Below are positions 12,247 to 24,677 of a DNA stretch of 64,000 bases, piece by piece. The stretch comes from Marisa cornuarietis (lineage: Eukaryota; Mollusca; Gastropoda; Architaenioglossa; Ampullariidae): positions 11,115,501 to 11,179,500 of the forward strand of contig SMMW01000554.1 of assembly GCA_004794655.1 (NCBI GenBank), given 5' to 3'. The first letter of the stretch is position 1. Each line of letters begins with the position of its first letter. Under the pieces are notes generated by a model. That model did not search any database and was not told the origin of the DNA. It saw only the letters and a list, made by a program, of their open reading frames with translations. Both the position numbers and the translations under genes were made by a program.

Positions 12247-15200
12247 TGAGAGAGAGAGAGAGAGAGAGAGATGGGGTGGTTGAGATGAAGGTAGTGGGAT
12301 GTGGGAGGTATCGAGACTAGTGTGTCCGTCTGAGGGACAAAATCTTGAATTCAAGAGCTCTTTTGTGATTGTGCGTTAGATGGTTAGTTTCTGTCATTTG
12401 CTTTAATGAAGAGTACAGCGGCTTTCGACTAATAACACAATCAATTTATTTGACGACACCTATGATATTATGATAGAATATTTAGCAAAAGCTCTGAGCA
12501 AGTTAGGTAATTCATAGACTTTTCTTTCAAAAACTCCCGTCATGAAAGTAATGACATTAACGACATTAAAAAGGTGGATATTTAAGTAAAGCTTAATTCA
12601 TATCATGACATGTCGTCGCTGGTTAGTGGGTAGTTGATCCCCACATGCTTCGTCATTTAGTTGACTGGATAGTTATGCTGGTCAAACACTTTTCGTAAAG
12701 ATAAAGCGCCAAAACTGTGGCCTTAAATACAGACTGGCCGAGTGTAGTGCTTTTTCGTGCCATTGTCAGCTGGCCACTGAATTTGCCTTCGATATCTTGA
12801 ATAAATTTTGTCTCTCGATGTCCTCGGAGAAGGCTCTCTGACGATAACTCATCATCCGGCCATCACAGACAGCACAAGCCAATTGCCCCTTGACTGAAGA
12901 GTTGTCAGTTAACCGCCACTACAGCTTGTTGCCTCTAACACCCTCAGGGAAGCTTTGCTCTTTCATGCCAGAAGCCATTAATGGCGCAACTTGCTTTTTT
13001 CCCCAAAGTTGCTCTTTGCAAGCGCCTTTATGAGAAGAGAATGATCTTTAGTGAAATCCTAATCCAAATATTTCCATGGCTGTGTTGAGACGAAAGTGAA
13101 AGAAACAAACTTTAGGCATTGATGATGGACTTTTTTGCAATGTTTGCCTCCTTTCAATCTTCAGTCTAAAATGTTGGTATTTGCACAGTGTTTCTGAGTA
13201 GTTTATTTATTCGCTTCGTCATTTATTCATATTTATATTTATTGTTTCCATAAGAAGTGGCAAAGTTAAGTCTTCGTGCGAGCAAAAAAAGCATTCTTAA
13301 AATAAAGATTAATTGCGTTATATTATTTTCAATTGTAAGCAAAAGGGCCGGTTAGTACATACACGCACACACAGCTAAACGCACGCACTCTTCCTCTTTA
13401 CTATGGCAACTCTGACAACATTAATTAGGAGGTGGAACCCTCCCATCATTACCAAAAATAAAATTGGTTTAGCGGAAGAAGAAGCGAACTTATATTGTAA
13501 CGTTTTATTGGCTTTGTCTCTGGATTTGCTGCTCTTCTTCCAGTCTTATTCCCGCTCGGCAGACGCCAATTTCAGACAGATACCAATCTCCCCTGTATAA
13601 CCCACGCATTCTCATGGCTCCCGCCTTCTATGGGAGGTCAATGGCCTCCTGATGGGCAAAAGATTGACTGTTGTCTAAACATGACCCTTAGAGTTATTCT
13701 TGCTCCAACTTCTGTCTTCTAACCGACTGGTGACTTGGTCGGCTGGCCAGCAACCCGCTAGTTTGTTGATTGCTAGAAAAATGTCTGCGTGGTAGAGACA
13801 AAGAAAGTGCTTGCTGGGTGTTTGGGGGATCAGTCTGGAGCCGGTGGGAGGTAGAGTGGATGCCACGTTTGAAATATGAGTTTTTATCAACGCTAAGAGC
13901 TATAGATCAAAGACCTAGCATAAGGCTAACAAAATTATTATTTTCTTATAGTTTGTTACTACAAACGTCTATTCGTCACAAACTTAAGCAATCTCTGAAG
14001 CCATTATACTTTATCGCAATAAATATCGCCTTTGCTACTTGTTAGAGGAATATTTATTGATGTGATTAGAAGACTTTTTACACAAACTTTGCCCTTTGCT
14101 ATGTTTTTCTGTTTTGCAGCTGCTGGATCAACTACTCGTGGACCTTGTGGACCATCGTCACCCCCATCATGGTCTCCCTCGTCGTGAGTTCTGCTTAACT
14201 CATCCATACCTCAATAAAAATCTCGAACCACCAAGCATTTCAGGAATCGGATTGTTTGGGGAATGTTTGGGGAATACTGGTGCTGGAAAAAATAGCTAAA
14301 TGCTTGTATGTCACATGAATCTAAAAGACAACTCCCGCTATCTTACAAATGAAGCAGAGTGTAGCTGTATTTCTGGTGGCGGTTGATTATACAAAACTGT
14401 ACCGTTCATCCCCATCACATTTAGCAGGAGTATTCCTTTTCCCCTACGGAAGGGTCTTAGGCTACGTTTGGTTGGAATATTTGCTTGGGAACATGTTTAT
14501 TTTTCCTGTTTTAAAATGTTGCATGTGGCTCAACATGAACAAAATCTACTAAGCATAGCAAACTAAGTTGTAATTTAAGAAGATAGCAGATACCAGAAAC
14601 CTAAAGACAGTGATAAGGCACTACCTTCACTTTTCTCCCTCTCTCTTCACTTAACTGTTAAAGTCTTTCGCCTTCTCCATTCCGTCCATTTGCTACAGAC
14701 AGTGCACTTATAGTCCCCCAGGGGACCGCGGGTAGCTGGCTAGTCCTTACCTTTGGTAAGTTCTTAATCTTACCTTTGGTCTCTGCTTGTGGAAGCAGCA
14801 GTAGTCAGAATGTAAACACGCAATAAATTCCCAGTGTATTAAAGACGATTGTTTATGACCCATACACCACAAAGTTACTGTCAGCCTTAACTATCCGCAA
14901 TGAATCCCGCATATTACGCAATATATTAATAAGCTCCTTTTCCTCGCAAAGCTTGATGTTTATTTACCTGCTTACTCCTCTCTTGTGCACATTCCTGATG
15001 TTGCCCGGGGTAGGCACTAACAACTAATAAGTTACAATTCATTAGTAAAAAAGCTTTGAAAATTTTGTAATTTTTTTATAATGGTATTGTAATTGTGTAA
15101 ATCCTATGCTTATCAATAATAGAACTTCACCTCTTAAAATAAATGTATATACCTTGATCTAGATAAAGACTTCTGTATCATTTAAAAATTAATTTGTTAG

Positions 15201-18200
15201 TTTTTCTGCAATACCTTTCATTCATGCCGTTCTAATAATGTTTACCGCTTGCTGTACTATTTCTTTCAGTTTTCCCAAAAGCTGTTAATTTTTGATAAAT
15301 GTGAAAGGAGCTAGTGTAAAAATTTACACCGTTGACAGTCTTTGTAGCTGTTGGTGGCGGCGGTGAAATCACTTGGGACGCAAACCCGTCAGTCACTGAA
15401 GCGATAGCTCATGTGCAATGACGATGTCTGTGTCCCAGGATTTCCTGTGAGAATAAACCGTGGGATGTGATCAAAAACACAGTTTTCTAGAAAATTCTTT
15501 TTTTTCAGCTTCTTTATGGCCAGCCTTTGCTTTAAGCAATCATTTAATCTCGCCTTGAGGCCGATTGAGTCAGTTTTATTTATTCACTCTTTTTTAGTCT
15601 TTTTACTTTTTTTGAAGTATTAACCACCTCAGTTCCGATGAAATTTCCATCTACACAGCATCCTGCTAAAGTAAGATTTGTATCTCAAATAGTAGCTGTG
15701 ACTGGAGTTTGTGTTGAACACAAATCCGAGCCAGCCTCCTACACAGTCAACTGTCGGTCCGGTTAATCAAGAAAATAAACTGACAATTGATCATTCAGCT
15801 GAAGTAACCATTCACCTGCCACAAGCCTCGTTCCAGTGACAGGCGCCGACAGTATGTCAGTTCCTAATTCTTTGCTTGCTGGTGAACTGTTCATGGCTAT
15901 ACGAGCATGAATAAAACACAGTAAGCAGATTTCTTCTCTCCTTTCTACTCATGTACCTAAAGACCATAGAATATTCCAGACGTCGCTCAGAATTTTGCTG
16001 AATGACATTTCTGCCTTGGTCTGGGCACCGACTGGCCGACGAGATTTCATTACCTTCTCTGTTCTTTGCGTCCACATTGCGTGTCTCGAGCAAAACAAAT
16101 CTGGTGCCTCTCACTGACACCTCGAACATGACCTATGACCTATAATATTTCCATAGTCTAGCCCTATATGCTTCAGTCACTTCGTCATCAATATGTGTAA
16201 AAGCAAAAGATGTTTTTACACATTATGTCTTAGCAAAGACATTTCTATCCTCCTTATTTTTGGAAGTGTTGGGACAAGATTTGGTTAAATGCGTGCTGCT
16301 CTGTTTCAATATTTATTCATTATTCTTAAGTTCCACTTTTTTGTATGGTGCTTTCAGTCATTCCTCTTCTTAAAAACAGACATGTCTTTGTTAATGTAAA
16401 GGTTTGTCATGCAGGTAAACTTCGTCTTCTTCGTCAATATTCTCCGCATCCTGCTGTCCAAGCTTCGAGCCTTCAATGCCCACGAACAGCTGCAGTACAG
16501 GTAACAACATTGAGATCGCTCACTACAGGAACATGGTGATTGTCTGCACCTTGTCGGCCAAACGTCCAAGAACGGCATTCAGCGGAGTGGCACCCGTTCT
16601 TCACTGAGCCTGGTTTCCATGACCGTGCCTGACTGCAAAGTGAATCGGGGCGGAATCATTACTTGAAACAATTTTACAGACTTATTTACGCCACGACTTC
16701 CTGTATAATTTATACATTAAATGAATATTTGTTTTGATGACTGTTTTGTATTGATGGCATGATAACTTGGTATGATTAATTGTCAAGATTGGTAGTCTCA
16801 TTTAGCAAGATTGTTATGCTTCGCAAGCTTGCATCTACTTAGCATGATTACTTGGTTGGTTCAGGAGGGCAGTGAAGGCAACGTTGATCATGATCCCTCT
16901 TCTGGGCCTCAACAACCTAATCATGGTGGTCAAACCCGAGATGAGTCGGGAGGGAGTGAGGGTGTGGAAGATAGTCGCCGCCTTCTGCGTGGCGTATCAG
17001 GTCAGCCATTTCATCTCTTCTTGAGGGTGTGGCATATACGGTCTGTTATCCAAATGTATGTTTGAGGGAATGTCGAAGATATTAACTGCCTTCTTTGTGG
17101 CATGTCATTAATCAATGTGTCATTTCGTATTCCTCCCTTTTTTCTTACTAATAAGCCTCCAGATCTGCTTCTTTATATTTCACGTCCTTCTTCGCTGGCT
17201 GGCTGGCTGGCTGGCTTTCTTCGAGCTTGTGTGTGTGTGTGTGTGTTTGTGTGTGATTGAGTGAGAGCGATAATGAGAAAGATAGAAGAATATTGTTCGA
17301 TCCCTGTCCTCTAGAAGCGCCGTGTAGTCTCAATTTTCTTGTGTATGCATTGGACGCCCAAACACAGATAAGCAGAGAAGAATCAAAGCTACGTAACTGA
17401 TTACAAGCAATACATCACATTTGTCTCTAGGTTCTAATGCTACATTTTACTTTATTTTGACAGGGTGTATCCGTTTCACTTATCTTCTGCTTTTTCAACG
17501 GCGAGGTAAGAGAGAAATTCATTTTATTTTCTGTGAGAGAACTGGCCTCTGTTAACCTGAAAAAAACATATTATCTGTGAAAATTATAGTTACTAGGACT
17601 ACAGTTTCTTACGGGTTTTACTTTTGCAATCTAAAATATAATCTCCGCTTAGAGCAAGAAGACAATACCGTTAAACATATATTTAGATATAACATATAAA
17701 CTATATTCGGCATGAATTTATGGTCCAGTATACCTGAAAATTCTTAATTAATTTTTTAAAAATCTTAAGAAACATGCTTTAAGTGGAGAGATGGAAAACA
17801 AGTTTAATATTTGCAGATTAAACGAATCTTCTAAGGACTATGGTTAGACTAGTTCCCATTGACTATTATCGGCCAGTTATCATTCTCTGTGAACAGTCGG
17901 TTATGATTATCCTCAGTTTTCAGTATCGCTATGGCGGTCTACCACGTGATATCAGAGATTGTCGCGGTGTTGAGTCAGGCTATGACGTTCTCTGTTACGT
18001 CAGGTGATGACGGTCTTGCGCCGCAAGTGGAGCCAGTGGCGTCACAGCCACGAGTCCGGCGTGCTCGGGCGGCTACGCAGCACGTCCAACACAATGGCCA
18101 TCACCATGGATGATATGAGCGCCGCCAACAGGAACGGTTACCCAAGTACGACGTCGAAAACAGCTCCCAAGCACGCACAGGTCTGGACCGAAATCCATTG

Positions 18201-19159
18201 CCTCCCTGGTATCTTTCATGTGCGGATATGTTGGCATGGTGTCACTGGATTCAACACACGCACTAAGCGAACAAACGAAAAAGGGAACGAACAAGCGAGC
18301 AGGGAGCAAACAAACAAATAGCTATATGGTTTGCTTACTAACTTTATACACACGTCTACACTATCTTTAAAGTGACATTACGTTTAAGCCCTTTTAGGAA
18401 CTATTCGAAAAAATACACTGACGCTTTGACTCGAATGTGTGTTCTCCTTATCTGCCCGTCTTCCTACCTTCTTATCTGTCCAGTAACGGCCAGAAGGGCG
18501 AGTATCATATGTGAGACCTCCGGGGGCCGAGGGCCGAAAGTGTAGGCAATATACCGTATATATCGTACCACAAGAATCTCCTATCGCGGGGCCCCCCCTT
18601 GGCGAGGGGTTGGGGCAGTTGCCCCAGTTGCCACCCACAAAGGCCACCTCTGTATCTGCTTCTATGCACCCTTTTTCCCTTACTCTTCCTTTCTTTTCCA
18701 TTTCTTCCTACAGTTGTCTTCTTCTGTCACTGTTGTTCTTAAAAGGGCAAATGAACGAGTATCTAATTAAGTTTGGCTAACAATTTGCATATAGATTATA
18801 TAAATATTTGCAGATGTTTGTCCGAATAAGAACGGCTGTCAACCTTTGTTCTTTCTACTTTACATGGACCATATCAATTTCAAAATTCAAGCACTAATCG
18901 CTTATGATAATTAAAAATAGTCTTTGCAAGTCGTTTCAGTTTTATCTTGCTGAATGGTCTCAGCAGGACAAATATTGTATTCAATGAGATGATGGGTTGC
19001 TGTGGTTTGTTATGACTCTCTTTATATCTTACAAAACAAACTCGCACGTTACACGATATTTGGTTTTGCTGAAGAGATCCTTTAGGTCAATATGTTTATT
19101 TTCAGGATCCCACAGAGCTCCATCTGATGATGAACAGTCAGAAGAAGACTGCTGCATGA
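4971..19159 (+). CDS. Class B1 (secretin-family) neuropeptide GPCR, PDF/calcitonin-receptor-like, partial
   Basis: Nine exons join in phase: 4971-5097, 5939-6092, 12086-12152, 14120-14183, 16415-16500, 16865-17000, 17464-17505, 18004-18180 and 19106-19159 (stop). They encode about 301 residues from ICL1/TM2 to the C-terminus. TM2 is HLFLSYIITGVMW. TM3 carries the conserved ECL1 Cys (NPVWCK) and the WMFCEGLFLH motif. TM4 starts GWGVPVVPT and ECL2 has the partner Cys in ESCW. TM6 is KATLIMIPLLGLNNL, and TM7 runs through the CFFNGEV motif into RRKW. These are class B1 hallmarks. PLLG.NNL and CFFNGEV look closer to arthropod PDF receptors than to vertebrate calcitonin receptors, which is inference. 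The receptor would couple a peptide hormone to G proteins at the plasma membrane. The hormone-binding ectodomain and TM1 are missing here. Read-through of the 18180 donor would give an alternative tail ending at 18321. A possible poly(A) signal is at 19957-19962. Confidence 0.85.
5280..5344. repeat. (TG)n microsatellite in receptor intron
   Basis: About 30 TG units lie in the intron following the TM2 exon, with a short (TA)n run at about 5396-5415. Confidence 0.95.
6120..12085. other. Receptor intron, ~6 kb
   Basis: This is the interval between the TM3 exon and the TM4 exon. It holds a poly-T run just after the donor (about 6116-6132), the 32-bp minisatellite at 8237-8735 and short GT-rich patches. 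Open frames at 9111-9881 show no recognisable domain and overlap each other in different frames. Confidence 0.6.
8237..8735. repeat. Minisatellite, ~32-36-bp unit
   Basis: Roughly a dozen imperfect units follow the pattern GACGTGAAGTATAGCACTAA then GCTGATCACCAA. Some units contain a duplicated GATCACCAAGAC segment, so unit length varies. The array lies inside the receptor intron between the TM3 and TM4 exons. Units at the right end (after about 8640) are most diverged. Confidence 0.9.
12184..12270. repeat. (TG)n(AG)n compound microsatellite
   Basis: About 30 TG units pass into about 12 AG units, starting 32 bases after the 5' splice site of the receptor exon that ends at 12152. A long open frame on the minus strand here only reflects the repeat. 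Confidence 0.95.
17198..17256. repeat. (GGCT)n and (GT)n microsatellites
   Basis: A short run of GGCT tetranucleotides (about 17198-17216) is followed by a (GT)n run (about 17229-17254). Both lie in the intron between the TM6 and TM7 exons. Confidence 0.85.
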
Positions 19160-22155
19160 ACGTCTTGTCTACGTCTGTGAGCAAAACCGTTTTGTTGTTG
19201 AAGATGCGAGAGCAGTGGAGAGCCACGTGATGGTCAGGCCTGTCCATGCGCTTGCTGCTGTCGATGTTGATTCGGATTGTTCGACAAGCGGAAATTTCGT
19301 CGTCCTACACATCAGGACACTACAACATCCAGCATACCGACAAGGCAGTCTACTGAATGGGAGGGACGCCACCAGCAAGTTCACTACACACTCCACAAAT
19401 AGTCCGACTGCAGCTCTGGCAATTCACCCAAGAATCTGGCGGTGATGGGGGACCTGACCGACTGTGTGTCTAATCAAGACAAGAGCGTTTGAAACATTTG
19501 CCAAGACAACAGCGCTCTGGGGTTATAGTTGAAACTATGTTGCAGACATTTTAGTTATAACAACATTCATTTTTATCAACATTCCACCTTTAAAATGGCT
19601 TTCAAACGTGACTTTTAGTATTTTTCCCCAAAAAAGCCATGTCGGAAAGTAATGCTTCTGAAGATTATTTTCCCAGAAAATTGATCGGGCAAATGTTTTA
19701 AGCTTAATTGAAACATGGTTGTAATTTGCTTGAAGTATTGATGTTTATATAGAAACCGTGACTCGCTTGTGAAAGATTTATTAATCTAGAAAATTCATTT
19801 AAGCATTCTACTTGAAAGTCGTCATCAAAAACGATTTTTGCCGATTTTCTTTAAAACGCCTTTGGATGGCATTTCGGGTTTGTTTCTTTGTCTATTTTGT
19901 TCGATTTTTTTAAAACCAAAACTGTTTTAAGCTAGAGTGACATTAAACTGTCGTTTAATAAAAAACATAACATTTATGTTAACTGCAAAAAATTGTTATT
20001 TTACTCATCAATTACATTAGCAACACTGTATTTCTTTTACATAAAAACATAAAAAAATCAAATTTAGGATAAAACATGACTACGAAAGCTTTAGAAAGCG
20101 ACTTCAGGTGAACAGCGAGTTTGTTTTCTTTATCTTCTATTGCCAAAGTTGGCATTTCAATATAACCTTTGTTTACTAACACAAAGAAACAGTTCTCTTA
20201 TATTTCAAAGGATTGTATTGAATCATTAACTCTCCCTTTTTATGTGTTCCCTTTATAATGTACTACAGACCGTGGCAGCTGTACAAGCACTAAATCGACG
20301 AAATTTAAGAACGTTTGCAACGAAACGAGACAGATATTTTGAAGTAAGAAACTGGAGCTGAGAACTTTAAATCAACAAAGCTCATAATGTAAAGGCCACA
20401 TCACGTTTTACCCTGCCATTATATTGAGCAATTTTAAGTTTACTGCTTCCATATTTATGATAAACATTTGGTCACCATACGAGATTCATTACACAGGAAA
20501 GCAGTTGTATACTGTGTAGGTTTAAATTTGAAAATTAGAACTAAATCTTGCTTTTAGAAAGTATTTGAATCTTGCATGCAATGTTTGCATAATATTAGAA
20601 ATGTGTGGTTTCTTTTAAATAAATTTTGACATCGGACGCTTAAAGCTTAAAGCATCATAGTTTACAAATATGTCATGTGTTTTAAAACAAGTCCATAATA
20701 ACTTAAATGGACTGTTTTCGTGAAAGACAAGGTTAACTATATTTCTTATTCATATGGCACTGTATATGCCGGAGACATCAAAAGTGAACTGTGCATCAAG
20801 AATAACATATGAAACAAGTTATGTTACGTAACATTCTTATTGCAGTCTGCAATAAATGAATTTTCAGAGGCCATCTTTTGTTGGCCACTTCGACCAAATT
20901 ATGGAGACCAATCATTTGGACTATCTCACTCTATGAAATGTGCACAAACGGTTGTACTTTGCCTGAAGCGGTTTTTAAAAGGTCTTTATTTTTCTTTAGA
21001 AAAGTTAAGCTAGATGTTAATGTGAATTGCAACATTAAGCAAATGTCAGGAATGTCCTTCAAGTTCAACAGGCTCTCCATGGAAGGTTTTCCTCTCTCTC
21101 CATTTCGAGCTCATGATTTCTAGTTTTTTTATTTTGTTAATAGTCATGGAATATCTGACGAATAAATGCTGACAATCATCTTTGAGACTTAAAGAATTCG
21201 GCAAACCTGATAAAGAATGAATTCTCTCACTCCACGCGTTATAAAATGTCGTCCTAAACATTCCCTGTCATCTATGACTGACGCGCTGGTTTGGCAGTAG
21301 TCCCCAGACTTTCAGTACTGCTGCCATGAAGCCCTTTCAGATCGTATAGAGGAGTCTTAACCCAACGGAGAAATAGTTGTTCATCCCCCGCCACTTGAAG
21401 GACAGGACAGGTGAAAGAGGATAACCTTTACGACATTGTAATTTCAGGACTGGGATAACTGGTAGAAGTAGAGTCTCTTAAGTTTCCTGAGGGTCACGAT
21501 CTGTGAAACTTATGGCATCTCGTAGGCATTCATGTCAGACAGTCTGGCAATCATAAACGCTAGGAACTTTGTGCTGACGCCGCAGATTTTTTCCCCTGTT
21601 AATACTATTACAGGGACCGTATCAATTGATGTATGCGGAGTTTTTAGTTTGTTTTATTTTTATAAAACTTTCTAATGTGTGCAGTTGTTTCCTTAGGGAA
21701 CAGGCTTTAAAGGGATTTGCGGATCTCTGAGAGAGTTAATTTGCAGGCATGGTTGGCCGACTTTGGATCGAATGGCTATAGAGTAAAGAATGGCGCAGCC
21801 AAGTCTTTATGTTGGTCAGAGAACGTGACTGATCACAAAATGTGTGATTTCCTGCCACAGGCATTACGATTCGAGGCAGGACGATTGCCGAAACGTGAAC
21901 AACTTTTTCCAATCAAATTTGTTACCAAAGTAGTTGGCTGATTCTTTGCTGTTTTCAAAGACGTTTACGTGTTCGTCGTTTTGGTTGATGGAACAACCAG
22001 CATCCGCACCTGCAACCCTGCTTCGCTCAACCGAATAATCTTCGTGCAATGATCCGTGGAGCTTTCTTTCATCGGTGTTCTTTTTTTCATTATACAATTA
22101 AATCGACGGAAAACACAGCCGGCATATAACTGTATGTGCATTTGCTCAACTCGTT
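19160..22155. other. AT-rich 3' UTR and intergenic stretch
   Basis: This follows the receptor stop codon. A candidate AATAAA poly(A) signal at 19957-19962 would give a 3' UTR of about 0.8 kb. Beyond that I see no gene or clear repeat. Confidence 0.5.
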
Positions 22156-22159
22156 TACC

Positions 22160-22530
22160 ACGATTTACTGTGAACGTGTCATTACCAGTAACAATGTAAA
22201 GATATGGGTACATGTTACTGTGAACCTACCTGTCATTACCAGTAGCAATGTAAAGATATGGGTACATATTACTGTGAACCTGTCATTACCAGTAACAATG
22301 TAAAGATATGGGTACATGTTACTGTGAACCTGTCATTACCAGCAACAATTTTAAGATATGGTACATGTTACTATGAACCTGTTATTACCAGTAACAATGT
22401 AAGGATATGGGTACATGTTAGCTACTATGAACCTGTCATTACCAGTAACAATGTAGGGATATGAGTACATGTTATTGTGAACCTGTCGTTACCAGTAACA
22501 ATGTAAAGATATGGGTACATGTTACTCGTA
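22160..22530. repeat. Minisatellite, ~52-bp unit
   Basis: About seven imperfect units contain GTCATTACCAGTAACAATGT then AAAGATATGGGTACATGTTA and CTGTGAACCT. The open frames over this array, which give repeated EPVITSNNV-like peptides, are a consequence of the repeat and do not indicate a gene. Confidence 0.9.
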
Positions 22531-23562
22531 AACACTGTGATGATGCTGATTATTATGTGGTGTAATAAATTGTCTTTTGCAAGCAAATGATTATGCATAC
22601 TGACTTTTTCTTCTTCTACCAATATACTTCCTTTTTCGTTTTCTTCCCTTCTATGTTTGTTTAATAGCCTCTTTAAGCAAAGCCTCCATTTAAATTCATT
22701 AAAAAAAAAAACTCACATACAATGTTTGCACCTTAGCGCTAAAGGACATACACCCGGCTGTTTACCAAACAAAGCTAAAGGAAAGTAAAAGACTCTCAAA
22801 TTCATCTTGAAAAGCCTGGGCACTTGGCTATGAATCTCTCTCGCTCATCTTGGTAAACCGGGGCATGTGATGGTCAGTAGCCAAGGAGCCTGACGCGCCG
22901 TCGAGAAAACATGAGAGCGAGGTAACAAAGCGAAGCGCGCAAAGTGATCAGGAGGTCCCCAGACTTAATTGCAGTTCCAAAACAAGCTTATTTGTCGATT
23001 TCTGCAAGGAAATGCGCCTAATCTCAGCATTAGGTTTGGCTAGTTAGCTCGTATAATGAGACTGAAAAGAAATTATGGGTTTTTAACACCTTCCCCACCC
23101 CTTTAATAATTACTAGCAAATTTTCAAAAATCTTTCTCGTTTTCGTTTAAAGCCCTGTTTTCAAGTTAAATATTTCTACACACTCACAGTCGATAGTCTT
23201 TGACCACTAGGATTTTAAGTGCCGATTTCAAGATCATCAATTATTCCTCCCCCAAGCGCTTATGGCGGTGTAACGGTTTGCTCCAAGGAAGAAAACTGAT
23301 AGCTCGGTGTCGCCCCTGTATTTACCGTGTACAAACTCGTGCCGTAGTTACTGAGCTAGTACTTGGTCTCGTATGCTTGATTTATGACGATCGAGTGATG
23401 AACGCTTCGGCCTGGCGGCAACTCAGTCAATAATCTCTAATTTATAGCTGGGAAAATTACAGGAGTAGCTTCCCTTGTAGCTGGCGCTCTTAGCTGAACT
23501 CGCTGTTGTCCTCGACAAAAACACGCTCTCAACAATGTTCACGCATAAATGCACTCCAGCTA

Positions 23563-23598
<36 letters not shown>

Positions 23599-24592
23599 TA
23601 GAGAAAGTGAGTGAAAGAGGTATATATGGTGGGGCTAGGAATGGAGGAATAATGGTCGCTGGTTCAAATGTACTCTTTCTGTAGCACCCTGTATATATTT
23701 TTTTCCTTATTTCTTACTTGCTATAACCGTGTTTCCACCTAATGGAGCTGTACATCTGCTGGTATTATTACTCACTAAGTACTGGTTAAACTCGGTTTTC
23801 TCCCACTAAGAACATTAGATTAGAACACTTCCCTTCTGGGTTCCATTGAACACACATTCCCCACCGTTCTTCACCGCAAGAAAATAAACAGAACCTAACC
23901 GAAAACCCTACGACAATCGTTGGCACCATGTGTCTTTTGGGCGCCGTCGCGCCTAGTGGCCAACCTTGTCCAACTTTCAAATAAATCGCTCGCAAGTGGA
24001 TCCCATTTTTTGGAAACTCACTGTGCCCTCAGACTGACTTCCCTAGTGGAACTACGGAATTTAGATCAATCAGGCTAAAGGATGAACAACGTTGGCAAGC
24101 TAGAGGGCTCCGAAACATCCAACATTTTGTGTGGAGGCTACATGGCCTGCACTCGCTGCTCTGTCAGAAGAAAAGATATTTCGCGAACATTTGTGATGTG
24201 CTATTTCCTGTCAACATACTTCGAAGCAAGTGACATTTCTAGCACCATTTCCACAATCAAATTTTAATTGCTCTAATAATTTAGTTTTGTTTTTTTTTGC
24301 ACATCAACGGTAATAGTCCCACTTTATGCTGTGTAAAGTACTTTGGTTTATTCAGTATTCAAAAGCACTTTACTCTAACCTTCTTTCGTAGCATTCTAAT
24401 TCATCAGCGCCCAGTCGTATCAAGAGTTTGTTTTAATACTTCACGAAGTTATTTGTGGCAAATTGCTTTGAATGCTTTAACGACAACACACATCTCAGCC
24501 TGTAAGAAACAAAAGTCCAGTCGGTCAAGGGTCTAACCACAGAATGACGAAGGACATTACACATTCCAACTAATTTTGCCTTTTTAATAAAA

Positions 24593-24677
24593 CACTATGT
24601 CAGTCTGGAAAACTATAGCCATGATCACTTGTTCACACTATGTCAGTCTGGAAAACTATAGTCGTTATCACTTGTTT
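24593..24677. repeat. Tandem duplication of ~42 bp
   Basis: Two adjacent near-identical copies start CACTATGTCAGTCTGGAAAA, at about 24593 and 24635, and both end in ATCACTTGTT. They differ at a few positions, so the duplication is not brand new. Confidence 0.8.

Noticed and set aside
18480..18640. GC-rich block with repeated GGGGC/CCCC segments as a regulatory island
   Set aside because: It resembles a dispersed-repeat fragment more than a promoter, but with no second copy in the window I could not support either call.
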